From: a virus
Length of the DNA: 27,748 nt
IMG/VR virus record: IMGVR_UViG_3300036985_001698
Coordinates: 1-27,748 of that record
Reading direction: 5' to 3' (one strand)
The position numbers and the translations under genes are program-made. Shown here piece by piece: positions 20,166 through 27,748 of the stretch. Within the stretch, counting starts at the first letter, position 1; each line of letters opens with the position of its first letter. Below the pieces are notes generated by a model. It worked only from the letters and a program-made list of their open reading frames with translations. It had not been told where the DNA came from and searched no databases.

Positions 20166-23113
20166 TATTTTTCTCCTGTTATTGAGGTGACTGCGCCAGC
20201 AGCAGTGCGTGGTAGAATTCTACCATATTGCAATGCCCACGCCGAATTTGTTTGAGATGGGCCTTGTTGCGCTCGTTCTAGCGCATTAGCAAACGCTTCA
20301 GACGACATTAACTCTTTAGACAAGCGGTCTGCAATAGACTTATCAGCAACTTTTATTAATGATGAATGAACCCATTTAGCTACTGACGCCCAAGTAGTTA
20401 ATGAAAACGGCGTAGCGGGCGTTGATTGAGTAGCTAATTTAGCAGTTCCTTCGCCGGCTTTAAGCCCACGTTCCGCTAATAAATTAAATTTCTTATTGTC
20501 GTTAATAGTTGCCATTATATCTTCTACGACGCGTTTAACTTGCGGTTTACCTTCAGTCAAATTGTCCAGCGCTTGCGCGGTGTCGTAAGGGTGCTTAGGC
20601 GTGTCTTTTTTAATACCTTCAATCATAGTTTGAATATGCGCAGTATCTTTAAAATCAGCTAGTTTAGCCGCGCCTTCTTCTTTACCATAAGTAGATTTTA
20701 ATAGCGTCGCAATGCGCGGGTTTTCTAAAGCCGCATTTACTTTAGCTCCTGCTTTATCTACGCCTGCTGTAATAGGCTCAAACGCATTATTGATTACTTG
20801 CTTTGCCAATTCAGGCTTTGCTTCAGGTGACATCTTGTGCAGTATGCGCCCCATTACGCGAGCGTCAGCGTTAACAGCTACTTTAGCCAAATTCGCTGCG
20901 TCAGTTGCGCCGCTTAAATCTTTAGCTGATTTGCTAATAATACGCTGTTGATTAGCAACCGATTCGTCCACCACTTTAGGAATCGCTTTAACTTGCTCAC
21001 CAAGCGCCGTTTGATTTGCTTCAATAGGTTCAAAGTTACGCACAATTTCACTTAGCCGGTTTTGAATTCCCGCGCCAGTAGAATCAAGCGTTTTTAGCGC
21101 TTCTCGGTTATCTTTTAAAAATTTATCTGCGGATTTGCCGCCTTGTACAACTTCGGCGTTGAATTTACCCTCAACGCCTGTTGCGATAGCTTGTAGCGCT
21201 TCGGGGTCGTTACCAAACGCGCGAATAAAATCTGCCGCTCTATCTGGTTGAAGCATCCGCTCCGTTACATCTGACGGGCTTATTTTAGGGCGAGCGTTAC
21301 TTGTCTGACGCGTTAAATTAGAAACGGCGCCTTCTTTAAACGGCTCTGCAACAGTTGTTCTGTAAAGCTCATTGGCTTGGTTAAAAACGGTTCGTGCTTC
21401 AGAAGGCGCGTGTTTAGCAATAGATTCTTCAATACCCTGTCTTAATAAGTCTAAGTTAGCAATGGTAAGCCCTGCTTTAGGGTCACCTTTAAGATTTCTT
21501 GCTTCTTTTAATACGACACTGCGAAGCTCTTTAAGGTCTTCCAATTTAGCCGCATGAGGTATGCCCTCAGACGTCTTTTTCATTGGGTTGCCTCTGGCGT
21601 CAAGAATTGCAGGGCCTTCTTCTGCTTTTTGTTTAAATACGGTAAGCGCTTTATCAGTTAAAGGGGCGGTATCTTTATTGATAGCGGTAGAAATTTTATC
21701 CGCTATTTGAGATGCTTTATCAATTAACGGCTGAACACTGAAAGGCTCAGGCGCAAGCTCGTAGGCTTGTTTGTATATAGGGCTTACTAGAGCTTTAGCT
21801 TCATCTTCTAACGCTACTTTACGCGCAGCGATTGACTGTCCAATTTCACGTTGAGCAGGTTGCGCAACTGTACTAGCTACCTGCTGCTTGGCTTCTTCAA
21901 GTCCTGCCTGTTGTGTTTCGGCTTGGCGCAATAGTTCGGCTGTGCGAGCCGCTTTAGTATCTTCAAGCGCTCCTTTCTGCGCAATTTGCGCGTCACGCAC
22001 GTTTTGATATGGCGCATTAGCGCTTACATTGCTAACAGGCAATTCACCTTGGTGCAACGCATTAAGCGAGCTTTGCGCTTGATTAACTCTTGACGCTAAT
22101 GCTTCTGCTTCGGCGTCGCGTTTAAGTATCCAAGAGCTAGGGTCAACTTTTTCTTCTGATGCTCTAATAGACGCAGCTATTTCAGGAGAATCCATAGCTA
22201 CTGCAAGCTGCTCTGGAGTCAGTCCTTTGTTACGCAAGCGGTCAATTAACCCGCCCATTGTATCTTTACCTCCTGCTAAAGACTCCAGTTTTCTGTTTAG
22301 TATTGCTTCACGCCCTGCTTTAGTCACAGGTTCTGCAACCTTACCTAAAAACCGACCAACAGGCGCAAGCGTCGCTGACGCAGCGCCAATTCCAGCGCCA
22401 AGTCCAGTATCTAAAACACCCATATTATTCTCTGGTGCAATAATTTGCCCAGTGACGCCTTGCGTAGTTGCGCCGCCTAAAGTTCTGTAGCCTAAGTCTT
22501 TAACAAAATCACCTTCGACGACGTTTTTAGTGCCGCCATATTTAAGTGCGGTAGCTAACTGTTCGGGTATTTTTGATTTGCCCGCTGCGCTTAGCATATC
22601 TACCGCTTTACCTGTTACACCTAGGTTTGCTAATTTTTCAGCCGCCAAGCTAGGTAACTTAGCCCCTCCGCTAACAGCTTTTCCAAGCAAACCCCCAACA
22701 GGAAGGGTAGCAATCGATTCGCCGACTACTTGCCCAACACCAAAAGGGTCACTTTTAGTATCTGCACCAAGACCGCTTAACTTAGATTCAATAGCGGCTT
22801 TGTAGTCTTGCGCAGTTGAGGTTTTATTAGGTGCAATTAAAGAGCTTAAGTTTTGTTCTTTTTTAGGGAGCGCATGAACAATATCAGCTAAATTAATAGC
22901 CGTATCAGCAGCGCCTTGTGCTGCCCCAGCGTAAATATTACCGATGTTTTGCCCAGTGGATTTAAGGTACTCTATGGCGTCTTGTGTAAGTGTTGGTGGC
23001 GTTTCTTCGGCAAACCGTTTAGGTGCTGCCGGTAATTCTTGAGTAAAATCTTCCCAAGGCATACTCTGTTTAGCTGGCGCTTGCGGCGCAAAATCTTCCC
23101 AAGGCATAGACAT
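20165..23113 (-). CDS. Large ejection (internal virion) protein
   Basis: A mostly helical protein of 982 residues, rich in Ala, Lys, Gln and Glu, in the position of podovirus proteins that leave the head with the DNA. It starts with a duplicated SMPWEDF motif (residues 2-8 and 17-23). A hydrophobic or Gly/Ala-rich part at about 100-260 could interact with membrane. Long coiled-coil stretches follow (about 330-470 and 560-800). No transglycosylase motif is seen. I chose ATG 23113, which forms TAATG with the preceding stop and has GGAGAG 7 nt before it, over the TTG at 23128. Confidence 0.75.
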   Translation of the reverse strand: MSMPWEDFAPQAPAKQSMPWEDFTQELPAAPKRFAEETPPTLTQDAIEYLKSTGQNIGNIYAGAAQGAADTAINLADIVHALPKKEQNLSSLIAPNKTSTAQDYKAAIESKLSGLGADTKSDPFGVGQVVGESIATLPVGGLLGKAVSGGAKLPSLAAEKLANLGVTGKAVDMLSAAGKSKIPEQLATALKYGGTKNVVEGDFVKDLGYRTLGGATTQGVTGQIIAPENNMGVLDTGLGAGIGAASATLAPVGRFLGKVAEPVTKAGREAILNRKLESLAGGKDTMGGLIDRLRNKGLTPEQLAVAMDSPEIAASIRASEEKVDPSSWILKRDAEAEALASRVNQAQSSLNALHQGELPVSNVSANAPYQNVRDAQIAQKGALEDTKAARTAELLRQAETQQAGLEEAKQQVASTVAQPAQREIGQSIAARKVALEDEAKALVSPIYKQAYELAPEPFSVQPLIDKASQIADKISTAINKDTAPLTDKALTVFKQKAEEGPAILDARGNPMKKTSEGIPHAAKLEDLKELRSVVLKEARNLKGDPKAGLTIANLDLLRQGIEESIAKHAPSEARTVFNQANELYRTTVAEPFKEGAVSNLTRQTSNARPKISPSDVTERMLQPDRAADFIRAFGNDPEALQAIATGVEGKFNAEVVQGGKSADKFLKDNREALKTLDSTGAGIQNRLSEIVRNFEPIEANQTALGEQVKAIPKVVDESVANQQRIISKSAKDLSGATDAANLAKVAVNADARVMGRILHKMSPEAKPELAKQVINNAFEPITAGVDKAGAKVNAALENPRIATLLKSTYGKEEGAAKLADFKDTAHIQTMIEGIKKDTPKHPYDTAQALDNLTEGKPQVKRVVEDIMATINDNKKFNLLAERGLKAGEGTAKLATQSTPATPFSLTTWASVAKWVHSSLIKVADKSIADRLSKELMSSEAFANALERAQQGPSQTNSAWALQYGRILPRTAAGAVTSITGEK

Positions 23114-24540
23114 TATTGCGCTCTCCAACTAGCGGGATTAGATAAATCTCCCCCAAGATAAACATGGCCTTTGTACATTTCCCCCGGTTGAAGTGATTGG
23201 GGTTTCGCCGGCGCTTGTTGTTGCACTGGCGCTTGTTGTTGCACTGGCGCTTGCATAGGCATTTGTTGCTGTACTGGTAGACGTGTAGGCGCGGTAGGAA
23301 CAGGTGATTCCCCACCTAACGCTCCTCCAATAGCAGGGCGTTGGTCTTTAGGGACTGCTGACAAAACCCCTTCAATAGCTGACTTTCTTGACGCCGCTTT
23401 TTGTGCTAAAACTTCCGCTGAGTCTTTTGGCTGAGGAAAATAAATTCGGTCTGCCGCTTCAAACTCATTAGGGTCAATCTTAGCTCCTGATTCTTTACGC
23501 AATTTGGCATGAATAAAAGATTCTTTTGCTTGTTTTAACAACTGTTCGTTTACAGGAAGCATAGCTGTAGCCGCGCTCCCTAAAATAGGGACGTTCGTAA
23601 CGCCTTCGCTAGCTTTAAGTTTCCAAGGTGCATAGCTAGTCCCAACTTTCTCAATGATGGCGTCCGCGTTTTGCATACGAGTGCCGTATTCTAAAGAATT
23701 AGACGCCGCTTGGCTTAACCCTTTAGTAGCTTTATTTGTTAAATCACTAGGCAAGTTAGTAGCAGGTTCATATTCACCTGTTTTTCTATTAAATCTACCT
23801 CTTTCGCCATTTTCAAAAGTTACCGGAGCATATGATGATTCTCCGCCGCCAGAACCTTGTCGTAAGCCCGCTACCAAACGAATATTTGCTTCCTGTTGCG
23901 CAAGTCTTTCATCTTGCATATTCTTTAAAAAGATTCGCTGTTCTTCAGCGCGGGTAGCTCTTTCTTCGGCGTTTGCAGCGGCTATTTCTTTTTTGTTTTG
24001 CAATGCTTCTTGTTTACTTTCTTTATCCTGCTGCTTACCGTACATGAACTGCTCATGCGCTTGCAGTGGCGCGGCGTATTCTGGCGCAACGGGAATTAGA
24101 CTGCTAATAGCGCTCATTCGTTGGTCAGGCGTTAAATCTTTTGCAGGCTGTTGCGTGAATTCTTGGCGAGGAACAGTTTGTGGTTGCTCACCTCCGGTAA
24201 CGCCCGCCCACAGTTTACTTCCCCAAGAAGGCGTTTGCTCAGGCGTTGCAAGGCTATCGCGCATTTCTTGAGGAATAGGAAGCCCTGCTTGCAAAAGACC
24301 GTTAGCCAAGGCTTTGTTTCTGGTCATTTCTGCCTTGTCCAAATCTTCTCTAGCGCCTTTTTCGTCCCATGCACCGATGATATTATTAAGTGCTCCAAGT
24401 GCTGCGCCGCCAGTATTAGGGACGTACCACCCGCTGACCATTTGACCTGCTTGTTGGTTAGCACTTTGTTCTTGTAACTTACGCGCTAGCGCAATTCTAT
24501 CTTTAGCTCCAAGTACCTTTTCATCATATAAACTAGCCAT
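23113..24540 (-). CDS. Ejection-type virion protein with Gln/Pro-rich end
   Basis: A hydrophilic helical protein of 475 residues. The N-terminus (MASLYDEKVLGAKDRIALARKL) and a Gly/Ala stretch (TGGAALGALNNIIGAWDEKG) are followed by a long charged helix (about 155-205, EERATRAEEQRIF) and a Gln/Pro-rich end (about 425-460). It lies between two other large virion-type proteins. ATG 24540 has GGAGG 7 nt upstream and overlaps the previous stop by 8 bp. It is probably a second ejection protein. Confidence 0.65.
   Translation of the reverse strand: MASLYDEKVLGAKDRIALARKLQEQSANQQAGQMVSGWYVPNTGGAALGALNNIIGAWDEKGAREDLDKAEMTRNKALANGLLQAGLPIPQEMRDSLATPEQTPSWGSKLWAGVTGGEQPQTVPRQEFTQQPAKDLTPDQRMSAISSLIPVAPEYAAPLQAHEQFMYGKQQDKESKQEALQNKKEIAAANAEERATRAEEQRIFLKNMQDERLAQQEANIRLVAGLRQGSGGGESSYAPVTFENGERGRFNRKTGEYEPATNLPSDLTNKATKGLSQAASNSLEYGTRMQNADAIIEKVGTSYAPWKLKASEGVTNVPILGSAATAMLPVNEQLLKQAKESFIHAKLRKESGAKIDPNEFEAADRIYFPQPKDSAEVLAQKAASRKSAIEGVLSAVPKDQRPAIGGALGGESPVPTAPTRLPVQQQMPMQAPVQQQAPVQQQAPAKPQSLQPGEMYKGHVYLGGDLSNPASWRAQ
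23210..23245. repeat. 18-bp tandem repeat in an ejection protein gene
   Basis: GGCGCTTGTTGTTGCACT occurs twice in tandem (23210-23227 and 23228-23245), with a third degenerate copy after it. It encodes repeats of VQQQAP near the protein C-terminus, a flexible Gln/Pro linker. Confidence 0.75.
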
Positions 24541-24832
24541 TACTTCCTCCAAACAGCCCGTTCCACTTATTCTGCAAGCCTTTCATAAAGTCGCCTTCGT
24601 CAGGTGTTTTAGCTTGCTGTGCAGCAAAATCAACGTCAAACTTGCCAAACTCGTCAGCGTACTGCTGCGCGTCGCTTTTGCCCGCCGCTTTAATATCTTG
24701 ATACCCTTTAGCTAACGTGTCAGCGTTAGCCATTATTGACTGCGCTGATGGCGCGGCGTTAAATTGCGGGTATTGCGGTTTATTTCTAAGTGCTTGTGCA
24801 AGCGCTTGTTGTTGTTGTTCGCCTAGCATCAT
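24533..24832 (-). CDS. Small virion-operon protein, 99 residues
   Basis: A polar protein. The N-terminus is Gln/Ala-rich (MMLGEQQQQALAQALR), the middle is helical (SIMANADTLAKGYQDIKAAGKSD) and the end is Gly/Asn-rich (KGLQNKWNGLFGGSNG). It lies between the S74-domain protein (TAATG) and the next ejection-type protein. It could be a small structural or ejection protein; no family is recognised. Confidence 0.6.
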   Translation of the reverse strand: MMLGEQQQQALAQALRNKPQYPQFNAAPSAQSIMANADTLAKGYQDIKAAGKSDAQQYADEFGKFDVDFAAQQAKTPDEGDFMKGLQNKWNGLFGGSNG

Positions 24833-26787
24833 TATAGTAACCCCAACATTGAATAATTAACCATTTTAAACCCACTTGGGTGCATAACAATAGCTTCTGG
24901 CATGACTTGTTCCACTTCATCCGCCATAACGCCTGAGAACGGTTGCCCCCACAAGTAATCCCATGTGTAAAGCCCAATGCCAAGAACGTGTGTGCCAATG
25001 CGTTTAATGTTCTTTTTAAGCCTTCTATCAGATGCCGCTTTAATACCTGCGCCGCCAAGCGCTCCCGCCGCGCCAATACCCGCGCTCATCATTTGCGCGT
25101 TAGCTGCCGCTTGAGCATTGTACACGCTTTGGTCGTATTGACCCTGCGCTGTAGCCGCGCCCAGCATATCCGCTCCTTGCCAGTTAGCTAACTGTCCGGG
25201 CTGTGATGTGCCTACCTGTGGAAGGTTAGCGGTGTTAAGTTGAGCGCCTGTTCGCAACGCTTGCAAGATATTAAGCGGGTTCTGTTGAATCGCTTGATTC
25301 TGCGCGAGTTGTTGATTGCTGGCTTGATTGCTAAGTTGAGCGCTTTGCAATTGTTGATTATATAGCTGCGATAATTGCTCGTTATTTAAGTTAGCGTTAG
25401 CAAGCCCAGCATTAAATGTTAACTGTTGCGCACTATTTGAATCCGCTTGATTAGATGTATCCATGCCAAAACGCTGATTAACCGCTGCGTTTTGCGCTTG
25501 CATATTAGACAAATTTTGCCCGTATTGCTGTGCTTGCGCCGCATTTTGAAATTGCGCGTTGCCTTGTGCTTGATCGTACGCTTGTTGTTGCGCCGCATTA
25601 GCAAAATTTGCCGCCGTGACATTTTGACCAAATTGTTGCCCTAATGCAGCATTAGTAAGCCCCATATTAGTCTGCGCATTAGCATTGTTCTGCCCCGCCG
25701 AAGCGTTAGCTAATTGTTGCGCGGTAACGTTTTGACCAAATTGTTGACCTAAAGAAGTATTGCCAAATTGAGCGCCTTGCAACCCCATACCAAACAACCC
25801 TTGCGCCGCCGCCGTGCCTTGCCCTATCGCTTGGTTTCTTGCATCCGTGTACGCTTGTTGCTTTTGGTTGTTGAAGTTAAGCATCGCATTGTTATACGCT
25901 TCACTTCCCCGCGTAATGCCTTGGTTAGCCAATTGACTTTCCATTTTTGCTTGGCTCTGCGCAAACTGCGGGTTTAAGTACTGCGTATTAGCTTCATATA
26001 GCGCATCAACGGCTTGTTGATTAAGTAGCTTTGGGTCTATTCCTAAGCTAGTTTGAATCTTATCAGAGTTATTTAGCGTAGCTGCAAGGCCGCCTGCGCG
26101 TTCATCAGCGCCAGAAGACGTTACAATTCTTTCACCGTTATTATTAACAACGTATTGCGCTTGCCCGTTTACGTCCCCAATAGACGTTCTCATTTGCCCC
26201 GCGCCCTCTACGCTACCCTGCAAACCGGTAGTATTTAAGTTGCCTCCGGTAAACGTAGGCGCGTTAACGCTTTTCGTCATTAGGTCAGCAGTAGCCGCAG
26301 AGCCACCTTGAATTGCGATATCAGGTGCAACGCCTTCAGAAATAGCTTGCTTAACTTTATCAAGCCCAGTCAACGCCATTCCCGATAAGCCTAATTGCGT
26401 AGCTTGGCTTTGGTTAAATAGCTGTTGGTCGTTAGCACCTAATGTTTGAGTTTGATTCCATTGCTGAGGGTCATACGTTTTAACAAAGTTTTTAGGTAAC
26501 CCTTTTCCAGCATAATACGCGTCTTTTTGCGCTTGTGTTAAAGAAGTCATATCAAAAGGCATACTGCCTTGAGAATCAGGTTTTGCTGGGTTTGTATAAG
26601 TTACGCCAGTTGATGTGCCAGTAGGTGTATATTTTCCTGTTTCTGCGTCATACGAATACTGCTGTGGGCCAACTTGATTAGTCATGTTGCCGTATTGAGC
26701 CGCTATAGAGGCGTTTTGATTTCCTGCCGCCGTTTGTTGCGCAGCTAATTTATAGTCCGGCGCGGGCGGTGCTGAAGGTGTACACAT
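24832..26787 (-). CDS. Gln/Asn/Ala-rich virion protein with C-terminal S74-type chaperone domain
   Basis: A protein of 651 residues. The N-terminus is Pro-rich (MCTPSAPPAPDYKLAAQQ). Residues about 250-560 are very rich in Gln, Asn and Ala with repeated units such as GQQFGQNVTA, probably long helices. The C-terminal 66 residues form a Peptidase_S74/intramolecular chaperone segment: SDRRLKKNI with the presumed catalytic Ser-586, then SGVMADEVEQVMPEAI and VNYSMLGL. The domain ends early and lacks the usual long helical tail, so self-cleavage would release little. Such domains trimerise fibres and are then cleaved off. The ribosome site is GAGG. Position suggests an ejection or tail structural role. 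Confidence 0.75.
   Translation of the reverse strand: MCTPSAPPAPDYKLAAQQTAAGNQNASIAAQYGNMTNQVGPQQYSYDAETGKYTPTGTSTGVTYTNPAKPDSQGSMPFDMTSLTQAQKDAYYAGKGLPKNFVKTYDPQQWNQTQTLGANDQQLFNQSQATQLGLSGMALTGLDKVKQAISEGVAPDIAIQGGSAATADLMTKSVNAPTFTGGNLNTTGLQGSVEGAGQMRTSIGDVNGQAQYVVNNNGERIVTSSGADERAGGLAATLNNSDKIQTSLGIDPKLLNQQAVDALYEANTQYLNPQFAQSQAKMESQLANQGITRGSEAYNNAMLNFNNQKQQAYTDARNQAIGQGTAAAQGLFGMGLQGAQFGNTSLGQQFGQNVTAQQLANASAGQNNANAQTNMGLTNAALGQQFGQNVTAANFANAAQQQAYDQAQGNAQFQNAAQAQQYGQNLSNMQAQNAAVNQRFGMDTSNQADSNSAQQLTFNAGLANANLNNEQLSQLYNQQLQSAQLSNQASNQQLAQNQAIQQNPLNILQALRTGAQLNTANLPQVGTSQPGQLANWQGADMLGAATAQGQYDQSVYNAQAAANAQMMSAGIGAAGALGGAGIKAASDRRLKKNIKRIGTHVLGIGLYTWDYLWGQPFSGVMADEVEQVMPEAIVMHPSGFKMVNYSMLGLL
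25622..25752. repeat. Near-identical 23-bp repeats, 108 bp apart, in the S74 protein gene
   Basis: TTTTGACCAAATTGTTG plus a nearly identical six-base tail occurs at 25622-25644 and 25730-25752. It encodes LGQQFGQNV twice, 36 codons apart, reflecting an internal duplication in the helical shaft. Confidence 0.7.
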
Positions 26788-26799
26788 GGATAATCCTCG

Positions 26800-27261
26800 T
26801 TAAAATGTATATGTCATGTTTGCGCAAGTGTGCTTGAACCCCATTCGTTCCCACAACTTTGCAACGCGTAAATCGGTCATTGCGCTAACATTTAGACGTT
26901 TTACTCCACGGTCACGCAGGTCTATAAGCCCAAAGCGTACTAAATTCTTACCAATGCCTTTTCGGTGTTCTTTTGTAATGTAGAGCGCATCTTCTTGCGC
27001 TATTAAATCCATATTGTGCATATCGTTTGTTATATAGACCGCGCAATGTCCTACTGGTTTGCCATCTAATCGCGCAACGTACATGATTAAATAGCCCGCA
27101 TGACTAGCTTTTAAATATTCGTCAAGTCGCCAGTTAAAAGGTGAAAATTCTATATCCTGTTTTGCTAAACGTTCAAGCATTTCGCTGTAATGTGCGCGGA
27201 ATAAAGGCTCGAATTCTTGCCATATATCGTGAAAATTCTCTATGCTGTAGGTGTAGCTCAT
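26800..27261 (-). CDS. GNAT-family N-acetyltransferase
   Basis: This GNAT-fold enzyme of 153 residues shows YLIMYVARLDGKPVGHCAVYI (strands 2-4), LYITKEHRKGIGKNLVRFGL with the acetyl-CoA pyrophosphate loop (R/K-x-x-G-I-G-K), and WERMGFKHTCANMTYTF at the end. The N-terminus (ENFHDIWQEFEPLFRAHYSEM) is the usual phage-type extension. It lies within the virion operon, as in some BPP-1-like phages; its substrate is unknown but may be a phage structural or host protein. It is linked to its neighbour by TAATG. Confidence 0.85.
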   Translation of the reverse strand: MSYTYSIENFHDIWQEFEPLFRAHYSEMLERLAKQDIEFSPFNWRLDEYLKASHAGYLIMYVARLDGKPVGHCAVYITNDMHNMDLIAQEDALYITKEHRKGIGKNLVRFGLIDLRDRGVKRLNVSAMTDLRVAKLWERMGFKHTCANMTYTF

Positions 27262-27748
27262 TATAGTACGCCTCCGCCTTCAAATACATAGTCCGTTGCA
27301 TAATAGCGTATGTCGGACGTTTTACTTGATGTTCTGATTCTAAACGTGCCGTAATAACCCATGCCCGATGCCATTTGCCAACGAGAGAAAGGCTGAATAT
27401 TTCCGCCCCATTGTACGTTATCCCAAGTGCCAGAATCCCAAACACCTGCATTGGTAGCGAGAAGGTTATAGGGTTGAGGTGGTTGAGAATCTAAATCAAA
27501 ATTAAGGTTAATCTGACCGGAGAAGGCAAACGCATAATCGTAGCCCATTGATACTTTAGCCATCGTCCAACGTTTAATTTGACTTTGACTGCCAAAAGCA
27601 GAAAACGCAGGTAGCAGGTCGGTATTGATGACCTCACCATCGTCAGTTGGTCCATCCCAAAACTTAAAGACTTTGCCACCTTGCCCGAAATACATTACGT
27701 TGTTAACAAACGCCCAACAGGTCGCATTAACGCCTGTAAAGCGTGACC
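27261..27748 (-). CDS. Tail (nozzle-like) protein, C-terminal part cut by window edge
   Basis: The frame is open to the right edge, and at least 162 codons of the C-terminus are present. The part contains VMYFGQGGKVFKFWDG, then TDDGEVIN, AGVWDSGTWDNVQWGG and a final beta-rich end (YYATDYVFEGGGVL). Repeated W-x-G and aromatic strand pairs are typical of beta-propeller tail tube or nozzle proteins of podoviruses, and the MYFGQ...GKVF pattern is frequent there. An internal ATG at 27695 is not the start: the 17 codons before it (RFTGVNATCWAFVNNV) fit the same fold. Confidence 0.65.
   Translation of the reverse strand, partial: SRFTGVNATCWAFVNNVMYFGQGGKVFKFWDGPTDDGEVINTDLLPAFSAFGSQSQIKRWTMAKVSMGYDYAFAFSGQINLNFDLDSQPPQPYNLLATNAGVWDSGTWDNVQWGGNIQPFSRWQMASGMGYYGTFRIRTSSKTSDIRYYATDYVFEGGGVL

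Noticed and set aside
23654-24271. Antisense open frame of 205 codons in an ejection protein gene
   Set aside because: It is opposite a well-supported coding frame, Ser/Cys-rich as expected from antisense reading, with no ribosome site.

Overview
The window is part of a tailed double-stranded DNA phage genome. The most likely morphology is short-tailed (podovirus-like), infecting a Gram-negative bacterium. Supporting signs are a TerS-TerL-portal start, a nozzle-like tail protein followed by three large ejection-type proteins and short tail-fibre proteins, no sheath or tape-measure gene, and a signal-less T4-type lysozyme with small holin-like proteins. TerL, the portal N-terminus, the PolA-type polymerase and the GNAT gene within the virion block remind me of BPP-1/BcepC6B-like podoviruses, but that is recollection, not a search. 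No integrase, tRNA, IS element, CRISPR array or host gene is visible. Genes are tightly packed and most junctions are ATGA or TAATG overlaps, so translation is probably coupled.

Layout. (1) 1-1827, minus: portal (cut by the window edge), large terminase, small terminase. (2) 1828-2622: a gene-free control region dense in operator-like palindromes, short repeats and promoter-like sequences, from which the terminase genes run left and the early genes run right. (3) 2623-5081, plus: small early genes plus a beta sliding clamp, closed by two intrinsic terminators. (4) 5155-5523: a second non-coding stretch with spaced repeats, between converging operons. (5) 5524-12185, minus: replication operon, in transcription order a coiled-coil protein, two 39-residue proteins, a Cas4/RecB-like nuclease, a possible ssDNA-binding protein, a PolA-family polymerase and a primase-helicase. 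An intrinsic terminator sits directly against the polymerase start codon. (6) 12186-12269: divergent promoter region. (7) 12270-16787, plus: VRR-NUC nuclease, many micro-proteins, an HNH-like protein that has lost its key histidine, a DUF3310 protein and an SNF2-type helicase. (8) 16776-27748, minus: lysozyme, two holin-like paralogues, an XhlA-like protein, a DUF5856-like protein, tail fibre and glycine-rich adhesin genes, ejection proteins, a GNAT acetyltransferase and the C-terminus of a tail protein.

How it works together (inference). The early plus operon and the minus replication operon supply clamp, polymerase, primase-helicase, nucleases and helicase for replication and recombination. 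The minus structural and lysis genes build the particle and open the cell. The two minus structural blocks at the window ends probably join through missing sequence (portal, capsid and early tail genes), meaning a circularly permuted or circular genome of which roughly a third may lie outside.

Most unusual points: the layered control region at 1.8-2.6 kb, the terminator abutting the polymerase start codon, a phage-encoded sliding clamp beside a PolA polymerase, nine or ten micro-genes under 60 codons, and a small gene before the helicase that looks frameshifted.
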